Shown one piece after another: positions 37,568 to 46,076 of a stretch of DNA of 64,000 nucleotides; position 1 is the first letter of the stretch; each line of letters starts with the position of its first letter. Under the pieces are notes generated by a model. That model was not told the DNA's origin, ran no database searches, and saw nothing but the letters and a program-made list of their open reading frames with translations. Both the position numbers and the translations under genes were made by a program. The stretch covers positions 2,976,001 through 3,040,000 of the forward strand of contig NZ_CP059572.1 in NCBI RefSeq assembly GCF_019175365.1, read 5' to 3'. The DNA comes from Actinomadura graeca. Its GTDB lineage: Bacteria > Actinomycetota > Actinomycetes > Streptosporangiales > Streptosporangiaceae.

Positions 37568-37628
37568 GCGGCGTTCCCTTCATCAATGTGGTGATGGATC
37601 ACGAAGGCTTCCTCGGCGGCGGGGCCGC

Positions 37629-37853
37629 TCAGAGGGGATGGCGACCGTACTTCACGTAGATCAGGTAGATGGCGAGCACGACACCGATGACCAGGCCGAT
37701 CGGGGTGAACCAGATCAGGCCCGTCCACTTGGACAGCAACCAGCCGAGCCCACCCCAAATGAACATCCCGGACAGGAGGTAGCTGGGCGCGGACCAAGCG
37801 GCGTCGGCGAATTCCCGTTGGCCGTCTTCCGGCCGACGTTTCTGCTCGCTCAT
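37629..37853 (-). CDS. AtpZ/AtpI family small membrane protein
   Basis: 74 aa with two helices: YLLSGMFIWGGLGWLLSKWTG and IGLVIGVVLAIYLIYVKYG. It matches the AtpZ/AtpI assembly or cation-handling proteins encoded ahead of atpB. GGAG 5 nt before the ATG. Its exact role in actinobacteria is not established. Confidence 0.85.
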   Translation of the reverse strand: MSEQKRRPEDGQREFADAAWSAPSYLLSGMFIWGGLGWLLSKWTGLIWFTPIGLVIGVVLAIYLIYVKYGRHPL

Positions 37854-37937
37854 CGCGCTCCGGACGATAGCAGGCCATCCCGGCGGTGGTCATATTGGAG
37901 TAGTCCGAAGATGCCAGCACCATCCGCGCGCGAGGCA

Positions 37938-38357
37938 TCACGGGCTCCGGTCGAGCACGTTCCCGGGCTCGTCAATGTAGGGCCTCCCCTTCTGCAGGGC
38001 GACGCGGAACTCGGCGGCGATCCAGGTCAGGGCGAGCCCGACGACCGTCCAGCCGAAGACCGTGGTGTTCCAGATCGAGACGCCGTCCATGGTCGTGACC
38101 AGCACCATCACGGCGAGGATCTTCACGAGGTAGCTCGCCAGCGCGGCGAGCATCATCGTCTGCGAGGAGACCTTGGCGGCCCAGGAGACCGCCAGTGCGC
38201 TGATCGAGAAGAAGGCGATCACCACGACGGCGGCCAGCGCGGCGGCGAGGGCGCCCTTGGCGCCGGCCGTCAGCAGGCCGATCAGTACGGCACCCACCCC
38301 GACGCCCGCTGTCGGGAGCGCGGCGCCGCGGACGATCCGGGCGTCGGAAGGTTGCAT
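37938..38357 (-). CDS. Putative ATP synthase protein I (membrane protein)
   Basis: 139 aa with four predicted helices (TAGVGVGAVLIGLLTAG, a long AAALAAVVVIAFFSISA, MMLAALASYLVKILAVMVLV, TVVGLALTWIAAEFRVAL). Size, topology and position at the head of the atp operon match actinobacterial AtpI-like proteins. GGAG precedes the ATG. A promoter candidate lies at 38406-38433. Confidence 0.8.
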   Translation of the reverse strand: MQPSDARIVRGAALPTAGVGVGAVLIGLLTAGAKGALAAALAAVVVIAFFSISALAVSWAAKVSSQTMMLAALASYLVKILAVMVLVTTMDGVSIWNTTVFGWTVVGLALTWIAAEFRVALQKGRPYIDEPGNVLDRSP

Positions 38358-38781
38358 GAGGGCTCCGGCTGGTCACGGTCAGTGTTCGTCTCTTGTTCGT
38401 GAAAGGTATCACAAGCGTCCGGAATGTCCACAATTACCCTAGAGGTAACGTGACGGCGGATGCCGGGCGCACATCCGGGACGCGCTCGCACCGCGCTCAC
38501 ACTGCGTCGCACCACGGACCTTAACCCAGGCCGGACCACGGTTTCCGCGGAACGTGCGGGACGCGCCGCCGACGCGGCGACCGGGGGCGAACACGCCGCG
38601 TGACGCTTGCTCAAGGTTCACAGTGTCTACCCCGGGACACCCGTCCTACACCCGTCCGGGATGGCCATTTCGGAGGAGTTTGACAAAGTGTCACTCTTCA
38701 GTCATGTCGTGACATATCGGGTGCCGAACGTGGCGGACCGGGACGAAATGACTAGACCTACGGTAACTAGATCAGTTCCGA
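38358..38781. other. Intergenic region carrying the atp operon promoter
   Basis: 424 bp between atpI-like and the wecA-like stop. Apart from the promoter at 38406-38433 it has an AT-rich tract (38690-38780) with three ACTAGA words (38752, 38766, 38781 area) and no conserved ORF. An alternative upstream atp promoter may lie there. Confidence 0.6.
38406..38433 (-). promoter_or_regulatory. Promoter candidate for the atp operon
   Basis: On the minus strand TTGTGG (38433-38428) and TGATAC (38411-38406) are 16 bp apart. Transcription would start near 38399, giving a leader of about 42 nt before the atpI-like ATG at 38357. Confidence 0.6.
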
Positions 38782-39951
38782 CTAGACCGGCATCGTGGGA
38801 CGTTCCGCCGGACGCTCCCGGTCACCGCTCCCCGCGCGGTCGGCGACGGTGCCGCGGCGGCGGCGCCAGGGGGTGAGCAGCATCAGCAGCATCCCGGCGA
38901 GCGCGATCGTCACGGTGACGCCGAGCGTGATCCAGGCGGCGTCGAACAGCGCCAGCCCGACCAGGCCGGAGGCCAGCAGCCCCACCCAGAAGTACATGAT
39001 CAGAACGGCGCGGCGGGTGGAGTGGCCGAGCTCCAGCAGCCGGTGGTGCAGATGCTGCTTGTCGGGCGAGAAGGGCGACCTGCCCTGGTTGGTACGCCGC
39101 CACACGGCCAGCAGCATGTCCATGAACGGGACCGCGGCCACCGCCGGGACCAGCAGCAGCGGCACGTAGAACGGGAAGAGCCCGTTGGCGAGGACGGCCG
39201 GGTCGAACCGCCCGGTCAGCATGATCGTGGACGCGCTGAGCAGCAGCCCGATCAGCATCGAGCCGGTGTCGCCCATGAAGATCTTGGCGGGGCTGAAGTT
39301 GTGCGGCAGGAAGCCCGCGCACATCCCGAACAGGATCGCCGCGGTGAGCGTCGCACCGCTCAGGGTCGTCATCCCGTTGCTCTTGGAGAGCAGGTAGGCA
39401 TAGGAGAACAGGGCCAGCGCGGCGATCCCCACCACGCCCGCGGCCAGCCCGTCCAGGCCGTCGATGAAGTTCACCGCGTTGATCGTCGCGACGACGACGA
39501 GCACCGTGAGCGGCACCCCGTAGGCGGGCGGCAGTGACAGCGACTCGCCGTTGGGCAGCGGGATCACGTAGACCTGGATGCCCTGCATGATGAAGATCCC
39601 GGCGGCGGCGACCTGGCCGGCGAACTTGGTGAGCGCGTCCACCTCCCACCGGTCGTCCGCCATGCCGATCAGCACGATCAGCCCGCCCGACATCAGCAGC
39701 GCCTTGCCGACGTCGACCTCGCCGTCCCCGAGGTACTTGCGCATCTCCGGCAGCCCGGACGCGAGGACCAGCGCGGCCACCATCCCGCCGAACATCGCGA
39801 GCCCGCCAAGGCGCGGCGTCGGGATCACGTGGACGTCCCGGTCGCGGGGCACGGCCTGCGCGCCGAACCAGACCGCGAACCGCCGCACGGCGGGGGTCAG
39901 GACGTAGGCGACGAGCGCGGCGGCCAGGATCGTGAGCAGGTACTCCCGCAC
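38782..39951 (-). CDS. MraY/WecA family undecaprenyl-phosphate sugar-1-phosphate transferase
   Basis: 389 aa polytopic enzyme (about 11 helices) transferring GlcNAc-1-phosphate to a polyprenyl phosphate to start a wall glycopolymer. Signatures: PTPRLGG, the Mg site NAVNFIDGLDGLAAG, KIFMGDTGSMLIG and the His-rich PDKQHLHHRLLELGHS, which marks the WecA/TagO branch over MraY. A charged tail follows the last helix. In Streptomyces an equivalent gene also sits just upstream of atpI (from memory). GTG start. Confidence 0.9.
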   Translation of the reverse strand: MREYLLTILAAALVAYVLTPAVRRFAVWFGAQAVPRDRDVHVIPTPRLGGLAMFGGMVAALVLASGLPEMRKYLGDGEVDVGKALLMSGGLIVLIGMADDRWEVDALTKFAGQVAAAGIFIMQGIQVYVIPLPNGESLSLPPAYGVPLTVLVVVATINAVNFIDGLDGLAAGVVGIAALALFSYAYLLSKSNGMTTLSGATLTAAILFGMCAGFLPHNFSPAKIFMGDTGSMLIGLLLSASTIMLTGRFDPAVLANGLFPFYVPLLLVPAVAAVPFMDMLLAVWRRTNQGRSPFSPDKQHLHHRLLELGHSTRRAVLIMYFWVGLLASGLVGLALFDAAWITLGVTVTIALAGMLLMLLTPWRRRRGTVADRAGSGDRERPAERPTMPV

Positions 39952-40059
39952 TCGCGCGCGCCTCCCTCCGCCGTCCCGGCCCGGCCGCCTCGGCCGGGTC
40001 CCACGTCCGTCACCTTGGTAGACGTCCGCCCGGGACGTTCAGTTCGCCCCGGCGACCGA

Positions 40060-41157
40060 TCAACTGTAGTCCTCCCGGAGGGTGCTCGCGGCATGTTCGG
40101 CCGTCCCGGACCGGGCGGTGGGGCGCGCGGGGCCCTCCCCCCGCAGGAGACCGGGCCGATGCGCCCGGACGGCCGCCATCCCGACGATCATGAGGGCGAG
40201 CCCGGCGAGGCTCCGGTCGCCCAGCGAGAACGCCCACGGCCCCCGGATCGCGACGTCGTCGCCCACGTCCGCCGCGACGAGCAGCGCGCCGGCCGCCGCG
40301 ACGGCCCGCCCCGCCCGCCGGTGCGGCACCGGACGCCGCGCCGCCACCACGACCGCGCCGACGGCCAGCGCGAGCACCGCGGTCCCGGGCCACGTCCCCG
40401 TCCAGTGCGGCGGCGCGTACCGGGGCGGCGGCACGGAGATGGCCCCCTTGGGCAGCCGGACCCGGACGGTCATCCCCTCGTGCGGGCGCAGCGCGCTCTG
40501 CGTGAAGTCCACCGCGTAGGGGCCGTCGCGGTCGCGCACGCACCGGGTGGTCTCGTCCGCCGAGCCCGCCCGGCAGCTCGCGTTCCGCAGCGGCACCGGT
40601 GCCTCCACCCGCACCGCCGCGTTGCCGATGGGCACGTCCCAGGCCGTCCCCAGCGCGTCCCAGACGAGCTCGTCGTGGTCGGCGAAGGGGGTGAACACCC
40701 ACGCCATCTCGTACTCGATCACGTACGCCTGACGCCCGCGCACCTCACGGTGCCGGTCGCCGACGGTGATCTGCACGTCGTGCAGGAGCTTGAGCGTCCT
40801 GGCACGGGCGGGCGCGCCGGTCGAGGAGCTGGTGCTGACGTTGCGGACGTCGTACAGCCGGTCGGCATGGCGGAACGGGACGCGCCGGACGATCCCGTGC
40901 TCCCCCCCACGCGCGAAGTCGTAGGTGATCGTCTCCCTGACCTGCAGGATCCCGTCGGTGCGGAGGGTCAGCACGACGTCGTAGGTCGGGATGCTCTCGT
41001 GCCGGACGGGCCCCGGCGGCTGCACGCCCGGCCGGGCCGGGGGGTAGGGGGCGGACGAGGCGGCGGCGTTGGTGCCGGGCAGGGCGAACAGCACGGCCAC
41101 CAGCGGCATCGCCGCCGCGGCCGCGGTCCCCCGGAGGCGAGCACGCACGTCAGGCAT
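40060..41157 (-). CDS. DUF2207 domain-containing membrane protein
   Basis: 365 aa: N-terminal signal (about 1-35), an extracytoplasmic beta domain with DVVLTLRTDGILQVRETITYDF and GIVRRVPFRHA, both hallmarks of DUF2207, and two to three C-terminal helices (WPGTAVLALAVGAVVVAA, AVAAAGALLVAADV, SLAGLALMIVGMAAV). It lacks the long Gly-rich cytosolic tail of many DUF2207 proteins. Function unknown. Start MPDVRARLRG at 41157; the frame is open further but has no signal peptide there. Confidence 0.8.
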   Translation of the reverse strand: MPDVRARLRGTAAAAAMPLVAVLFALPGTNAAASSAPYPPARPGVQPPGPVRHESIPTYDVVLTLRTDGILQVRETITYDFARGGEHGIVRRVPFRHADRLYDVRNVSTSSSTGAPARARTLKLLHDVQITVGDRHREVRGRQAYVIEYEMAWVFTPFADHDELVWDALGTAWDVPIGNAAVRVEAPVPLRNASCRAGSADETTRCVRDRDGPYAVDFTQSALRPHEGMTVRVRLPKGAISVPPPRYAPPHWTGTWPGTAVLALAVGAVVVAARRPVPHRRAGRAVAAAGALLVAADVGDDVAIRGPWAFSLGDRSLAGLALMIVGMAAVRAHRPGLLRGEGPARPTARSGTAEHAASTLREDYS

Positions 41158-41297
41158 AGTTCCACCGTTACCGTCAGGACGCCCGCGTAACGAAGCGATT
41201 ACCCGGGCACCCGTTCCCTTCTTCAACGGGGAGACGCCCCAGGAACGCTCCGAGTCGCAAGCCGAGCACCCCATCCGGGGGGCGACCCCCCAAACCC

Positions 41298-41343
41298 CCC
41301 GGCTGCGCGGCACGGGTCTCCTCCATTCCACTCGCTGCGCTCG
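41298..41343 (+). repeat. Local repeat unit 1 (related to 41481-41527)
   Basis: The first 40 bases match 41481-41520 at 35 positions, starting CCCGGCTGCGCGGCACGG. It contains the CCACTCGCTG word. The second copy ends about 15 bp before the -10 element of kinase 1. Origin unknown. Confidence 0.6.
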
Positions 41344-41480
41344 CTCCATTGCGGGGACGCGGCGCACCGGGCATGCCCGGGGCGCTCGCTGGCGCTCGCT
41401 CCACGTGCCTCCCTGCAACCGGTGGCCGGGCTTCAACCGTCGGCTGAAGCTCAACCTGCCGGGTTGTCTACCCCCAGGCG

Positions 41481-41527
41481 CCCGGCCGCGCAGCACGGAT
41501 CACCTCCACTCCACTCGCTGGGGTTCG
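41481..41527 (+). repeat. Local repeat unit 2
   Basis: Second copy of the 41298 unit, beginning CCCGGCCGCGCAGCACGG. It lies close to the promoter of the downstream kinase gene, so the spread of this sequence may have affected its regulation. Confidence 0.6.
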
Positions 41528-41543
41528 CCCGTCGAACCGGCCA

Positions 41544-41549
41544 TAGGGT
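41544..41549 (+). promoter_or_regulatory. -10 element, leaderless kinase 1 gene
   Basis: TAGGGT followed by exactly 6 nt and the GTG at 41556. The surrounding CCATAGGGTC is repeated before the paralogous kinase at 48198 with identical spacing. Confidence 0.6.
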
Positions 41550-41555
41550 CATCCC

Positions 41556-43649
41556 GTGGGGACTGGGGGACGCGAGGGAGCCGAGGTCACCCGGCCGCCG
41601 GGGGCGCCCAGGGGGTCTGCGCCGTGGCCGAGCGTGCCGGATTTCGCCGTGCCCGCGCTTCTGGCGACCGTGCAGATCGCGGGTTCCTGGGGGCTCGCGG
41701 CGTTGTCGGACATCCACCGCGGCCAGGGCCGGTGGATGACCGCGATCGCCTGCGTGATCGTCGCGGGCGTCGCGCTGATTTGGCGGCGGAAGGCGCCGGT
41801 GCCGGTGCTCGTGGCGGCCGTCGCCTGCTCAGGTGCCGGTGTGCTCGTGATGGACACCCCGGACACGCTGTTCGGCGGGCTGTCGGACTCGGTCGCCCTC
41901 TACTCGCTCGCGGTGCACCGGGACCGGCGGCAGGCGATGATCGGCGCGGTGGCCGCGGGCACGGTGGCCATCGCCACCGTCCTGCCCTCGGTGCGCAGCC
42001 CGTCCGAGCTGGTGCTCAACTGCACGCTGAGCGTCCTGGCCTACGTGGTGATCACCGCGCTCGGGCAGCTCAGGCGGCAGTACCAGCAGCGGCGGCGGGT
42101 GCTGGCGGCGCAGCTCGCCGAGGCCGAGCGGGCGCGGGGCGCGGCGGCGGCCTCCGAGCGCGAGCGGCTCGCCCGGGACCTGCACGACGTCGCGGGCCAC
42201 CACCTCAGCGCCGTCGTCGTGCACAGCGGCGCGGTGTCCAGGACGGGCGATCCGGAGCTGATCCGGGAGGCGCTGTCGGCCGCCGCCGACACCGGCCGCG
42301 ACGTCCTGCGGGCGCTCACCCGGCTGGTCGACGTGATGGGCCCCGACGATCTGGGCGGCGGCCTGGACACCGGGCTGCCCCAGCTCTGCCAGGGCCTGTC
42401 TCGGCTCGGCGTGCCGGTCTCGCTGGCGATCGAGGGGCGGACGCGGCGACTGCGTCCCGAGGTGGGGATGGCTGCCTATCGGATCGTCCAGGAATCCCTC
42501 ACCAACGCGATGCGCTACGCCCCCGGCGCCCCCGTGACGGTCGAGGTCCGCCATGTGCCGGGCGCGATCGAGCTTCTGGTCGCCAACGAGGCGCCCGCCG
42601 AGGACGCCGCCGTTCCCGCGCTCGGCACGGGGCGCGGCATCGCCGGGATGCGCGAGCGCGCGGAGTCCCTGGGCGGCACGCTGACCGCCGCTCCGGCGGA
42701 CCTCCTCGACGTCCCGCTCGGGCGCTCCCAAGGCGCCTCGGAGGACGGCGACTCCAGTGAAGTGTCACGTTCGCGGGAGACGATGCTCACCGATGTGCGG
42801 GACACCGCGCCCTCCGGGCCGCGGGGCTGGACGGTCCGGGCGGTGCTCCCGACCTCCGGCGGCCGGCGGCGCCTGGGATGGCCGGAGGTGCTGGACACGA
42901 CCGTGGCCGCGTCCTGCGCGTTCCTGCCGGCGCTGGTGGGCTTCATCCCGCCCGAGCCGATCCTCGGACGGACCTCGGCCGGGATGGCGGCGGTCATGCT
43001 CGTCATGCTGGTCCTGCGCGGCGTCCCCCTGTGGTGGCGGCGGCGCGCCCCCTACACGGCCCTCGGGACGCTGGCCGCCATGGACGTCGCCTGGGCGCTC
43101 ACCGCCGGGGCGCACACGCCGCCGTTCCTGGCGCTGCTGCTGGTCGGCGCCCCGGCGGAGATGATCGCGGTCTACGCGGTGGGCGGTCACGCCCGGCGCG
43201 GCAGCCGGACCTGGCCCGCCCCGCTCATCGGCGCGGTGCCGTGGGCGGCGGCGTTCGCGGTGCTGCTCGTGACCGACCCCGAGACCGAGCAGACCTCAAG
43301 CGTCATCCCGTTCGCGCTGGGGGCGGGCGGGCTGTTCGGCGTGCTCGTCCTGCTGCCCTTCTGGGCCTGGGGACGGACGGTCACCGGGCGGGGCCAGCGC
43401 TGGGAGGCGACGGCGCGGGAGACCATGGCGGCGCGGACGGGCGAGGCCGTCCAGGCCGAGCGGCACCGGGTGGCGCTCGGGCTGCGCGCCACCGTCCTCG
43501 ACCACACCGCGCGCCTCGTGCGCGCCGCGGAGGCGGGCATGGCCGGAACCGAGGAGGACGCGAGGGCGGCGCTGGCGTCCGTCACGGAGCTGGCGCGGAC
43601 CGCGCTGCTCGACATGAGAGCCCTCCTGGACGCGCTTGAAGAGGCATGA
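41556..43649 (+). CDS. Double-module sensor histidine kinase (NarL/DesK type), orphan
   Basis: 697 aa. Module 1: four or so membrane helices (to about 170), dimerisation helix with phospho-acceptor His210 in RLARDLHDVAGHH, and an HATPase with AYRIVQESLTNAMRYAP and GRGIAGMRERAESLGG. After a linker, module 2 repeats the membrane part (about 430-570, GVPLWWRRRAPYTAL) and a dimerisation-like helix pair, ERHRVALGLRATVLDHTA, that has lost the His-Asp motif and has no ATPase. Length is nearly twice a normal kinase. It is a full-length paralogue of the 48198 kinase but has no adjacent regulator; it may share the one at 50144. Confidence 0.88.
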   Translation: MGTGGREGAEVTRPPGAPRGSAPWPSVPDFAVPALLATVQIAGSWGLAALSDIHRGQGRWMTAIACVIVAGVALIWRRKAPVPVLVAAVACSGAGVLVMDTPDTLFGGLSDSVALYSLAVHRDRRQAMIGAVAAGTVAIATVLPSVRSPSELVLNCTLSVLAYVVITALGQLRRQYQQRRRVLAAQLAEAERARGAAAASERERLARDLHDVAGHHLSAVVVHSGAVSRTGDPELIREALSAAADTGRDVLRALTRLVDVMGPDDLGGGLDTGLPQLCQGLSRLGVPVSLAIEGRTRRLRPEVGMAAYRIVQESLTNAMRYAPGAPVTVEVRHVPGAIELLVANEAPAEDAAVPALGTGRGIAGMRERAESLGGTLTAAPADLLDVPLGRSQGASEDGDSSEVSRSRETMLTDVRDTAPSGPRGWTVRAVLPTSGGRRRLGWPEVLDTTVAASCAFLPALVGFIPPEPILGRTSAGMAAVMLVMLVLRGVPLWWRRRAPYTALGTLAAMDVAWALTAGAHTPPFLALLLVGAPAEMIAVYAVGGHARRGSRTWPAPLIGAVPWAAAFAVLLVTDPETEQTSSVIPFALGAGGLFGVLVLLPFWAWGRTVTGRGQRWEATARETMAARTGEAVQAERHRVALGLRATVLDHTARLVRAAEAGMAGTEEDARAALASVTELARTALLDMRALLDALEEA

Positions 43650-43858
43650 TTCCGGTGTGATCTTGGTCATGGCGGCCCGCCCGTCCCGGCAGGGCGGAGG
43701 GCCTCCGAGACCTTTGGACGATGGGGGCGGCGTTGCGGTTCGCCGGTCCGCCGGTTTCGGCCACCATGATCTCGATCTAAGCTCACCGTAAAAATGATCT
43801 TGCCTTGACTGCTAGGTTTCCGCGCTAAACCCCGGAAGATCACCATACGGAGGGACCA

Positions 43859-44302
43859 ATGCGGAGATTTGCTGCCGTGGCACTGGCCGCCGGCACCCTG
43901 ATGACCGGCATGGCCGTCGTCGGCACCCCCGCCCAGGCGACCATCACCACCAAGGCCGCCGCCAAGAGCTGGGCGCCGTACGACTCCTACCCGAAGATCA
44001 GCGCCAAGGGCACGTACACCCGCTCGGGTGGCAGCGTGTACGTCAAGGGGACGCTGAGCGACGGTGGCGCGAACGGCTGGACGGCCTGCGTGCGCTTCCT
44101 GTTCACCGAGGGCGGCAAGCGCTACTGGTCGCGCCACAAGATCATCGCCGTGAAGAACGGCGTCCAGTCCAACTTCGACGGCAAGGCCACCGTCTCCATC
44201 TCCACCAGTTCCACCTACAGCGGCCACCTGTACGTGCAGGAGTGCGGCCGTAGCAAGAAGACCGGCAAGTACGTCTACGGCAAGGGCAAGCGCCTCTTCT
44301 GA
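43859..44302 (+). CDS. Small secreted protein (family A)
   Basis: 147 aa. The signal peptide (MRRFAAVALAAGTLMTGM...) cleaves near TPAQA. The mature part is a small basic beta-rich domain with GTYTRSGGSVYVKGTLSDG and GANGWTACVRFLFTEGG, closing with SGHLYVQECGRSKKTGKYV. Two Cys could form a disulphide. It is similar to the next gene over its whole length. Ribosome site GGAGGG 6 nt before the ATG. No catalytic residues are recognised; it could be an extracellular structural or binding protein. Confidence 0.82.
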   Translation: MRRFAAVALAAGTLMTGMAVVGTPAQATITTKAAAKSWAPYDSYPKISAKGTYTRSGGSVYVKGTLSDGGANGWTACVRFLFTEGGKRYWSRHKIIAVKNGVQSNFDGKATVSISTSSTYSGHLYVQECGRSKKTGKYVYGKGKRLF

Positions 44303-44344
44303 GTCGCCCCGAGCCGTCCACGACTCCCCCGCATTGAGTCACAA

Positions 44345-44372
44345 GGGCCCCGCCGTTTCCGCGGCGGGGCCC
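44345..44372. terminator. Terminator between the two secreted-protein genes
   Basis: GGGCCCCGCCG (44345-44355) pairs perfectly with CGGCGGGGCCC (44362-44372) across a 6-nt loop, about 40 bp after the stop codon of the first gene. Confidence 0.85.
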
Positions 44373-44431
44373 TCCCCGTGCCCGCCCGACTGCTATTTTC
44401 GGAGCGCTCCCACCAGCGGCAGGAGGCCACC

Positions 44432-44851
44432 ATGCGGCGCATCGCCACCGTGACGATCTCCACAGGACTCGCGCTGACCGGCCTCGGCGCCCCGCCCGCC
44501 CGCGCCTCGGCCACGACCTGGGCGACCACCGGCGCCTACAAGGCCGTCGCGGCGGGTGGCACCTACGAGCGCGGATCCGGCAAGGTCACCATCAGCGGCT
44601 GGCTCCAGGACGACAAGGCCAACGGCTGGGCCGCCGCCGTGCAGTTCCGGACGACCGAGGGCGACGGCCGGCACACCAGCGAGGTGTACTTCTTCCTCGC
44701 CGACGGCACTCCCGCCGACCTGAAGTACCGCCAGGACTACGGGAAGTTCTTCACCTCCGACTACACGACCCACCTCTACGCCCGCGAATGCGGCGTCACC
44801 CCCGACAAGAAGCGCACCACCAAGTGCGCCGACTGGCAGAAGATCTACTGA
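44432..44851 (+). CDS. Small secreted protein (family A, second copy)
   Basis: 139 aa, paralogue of the preceding gene. The signal peptide ends near PPARA. Corresponding segments are GTYERGSGKVTISGWLQDD, KANGWAAAVQFRTTEGDG and TTHLYARECGVTPDKK. The frame is open from 44378, but the ATG at 44432 has AGGAGG 6 nt upstream and begins a signal peptide. A terminator separates it from the first copy, so the two are expressed independently. Function unknown. Confidence 0.82.
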   Translation: MRRIATVTISTGLALTGLGAPPARASATTWATTGAYKAVAAGGTYERGSGKVTISGWLQDDKANGWAAAVQFRTTEGDGRHTSEVYFFLADGTPADLKYRQDYGKFFTSDYTTHLYARECGVTPDKKRTTKCADWQKIY

Positions 44852-44867
44852 TCCGGGCCGCCCGGGG

Positions 44868-46076
44868 TCACCACTCCAGGTCGTAGGAGTCCGCCACCGC
44901 GCCGGGAAGCCTGATCGCCACCCGGCCGTCGTCCACGTCGAACAGCCCGGAACCCGTGATCACGAAGCGCCCGGAGGCGTCGCTCCGGAGTATCTCGTCG
45001 TCCGCGGGCCCGATGCCGTCGCGGCGGATCGACCGCAGCACCCGCCCGTCGCCGGCGGAGACCTCCAGTGCCTCGACCCCGTGGGAGAGGACGCGAGGGG
45101 ACACGGCCTCGCCGCCGGTGGACCCCGCCTCCGCCCCTTCCGTGATCATCACGCTGTGCCCGTCCGGGCCGGCCGCCACACCGGTCACCCGCCGTCCCTC
45201 CGCGATCGTGCGGACGGTACGGCTGGCGGCGGTCACCTGGCCGGGCGCCGCCGTGGCCACCGGGAGCCTCCGCAGTTCCAGAGCCGTCCTGGGCCGGGTC
45301 TGAGAACCGCCGACGGGTCTCGACCGGACGAAGAACAACCACTCCCCCGAGCCCGAGAGCGACAATTCCCCATCGGCGGCGTTCTGGGTCTCCAGCCACT
45401 CCCTGCGCGTACCCGAATCCGTGTCGAGAACCACGAGACGGTTGCCCATGGCCGCCTTTCCAAGCGGCACGTCGGCGGTGCAGGACGCGACGGTGTAAGC
45501 CAGCCTGTCACCATTGGCCGAGACCGCGAGCGAGCCATTGTCGTAGGGAATTCCCGTCACCGCGGAACCGGGCACGGGCCGGTGGCCGCCGAGTCTGCCC
45601 GTCTCGCTCACCGTGAATCTGACGATGGTGCTGCCGCAGCGTTCCGCCGTCTGCTCCCGCATGAGCGCGAACAGCGTCCTGCCGTCACCGGAGGCGGCCA
45701 GGTCCAGGTAGGTGCGCCCCTGCGGCGCGGCGCTCGACCCCAGCAGCCGCCCGGTACGCGGATCGCGGACCTCCACCCGGGACGGTCCACCCCCCTCGCC
45801 CAGGTAGCTGGCGAAGAGGAACCGCGGCATCGTCGGGACCTTCTGGAGGCGGCGTTCGGGCTCGCGGACCAGCTCACGGAAACCCACCAGCCCGGCGATC
45901 AGCGCGAGGACGGCGAGCACGGCGCAGAGCGGCAGCACCCAGCCGCGCAGCGGGGCGACACGGGCGATGCGCTCCCTGCGGGGGCGCCGCCGCGCCGGGA
46001 GGGGCCGGGGCCGCTCGTCCACCATGTCCGCGGTGGCGCGCAGCGCGTCGCGCAGCCGGTCCTCGATGCCGCTCAT
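44868..46076 (-). CDS. Membrane-anchored beta-propeller-like protein coupled to ECF sigma gene
   Basis: 402 aa. A cytosolic N-terminus of about 45 residues (MSGIEDRLRDALRATADMV, then Arg-rich), one membrane helix (VLPLCAVLAVLALIAGLVGF), and a large extracytoplasmic domain of repeated beta blades such as YLDLAASGDGRTLFALM, LAVSANGDRLAYTV and LSLSGSGEWLFFV. Its start overlaps the sigma factor stop by 4 nt. Position and topology suit a sensor or anti-sigma role, although no classical zinc anti-sigma motif is present (inference). Confidence 0.78.
   Translation of the reverse strand: MSGIEDRLRDALRATADMVDERPRPLPARRRPRRERIARVAPLRGWVLPLCAVLAVLALIAGLVGFRELVREPERRLQKVPTMPRFLFASYLGEGGGPSRVEVRDPRTGRLLGSSAAPQGRTYLDLAASGDGRTLFALMREQTAERCGSTIVRFTVSETGRLGGHRPVPGSAVTGIPYDNGSLAVSANGDRLAYTVASCTADVPLGKAAMGNRLVVLDTDSGTRREWLETQNAADGELSLSGSGEWLFFVRSRPVGGSQTRPRTALELRRLPVATAAPGQVTAASRTVRTIAEGRRVTGVAAGPDGHSVMITEGAEAGSTGGEAVSPRVLSHGVEALEVSAGDGRVLRSIRRDGIGPADDEILRSDASGRFVITGSGLFDVDDGRVAIRLPGAVADSYDLEW

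Larger units (their letters stand above)
41158..41555. other. Repeat-rich non-coding region before histidine kinase 1
   Basis: 398 bp with no gene. It contains the pair of related 46-bp segments listed separately, a 14-bp palindrome CCGGGCATGCCCGG (41367-41380), multiple CTCGCT(G)GCGCTCGCT words and the inverted pair GCTTCA/TGAAGC near 41429-41449. The repeat-rich character is unlike other gaps here. Confidence 0.6.

Noticed and set aside
41158..41555. Insertion sequence remnant
   Set aside because: Repeats are present but there are no terminal inverted repeats with target duplication and no transposase fragments in any frame.
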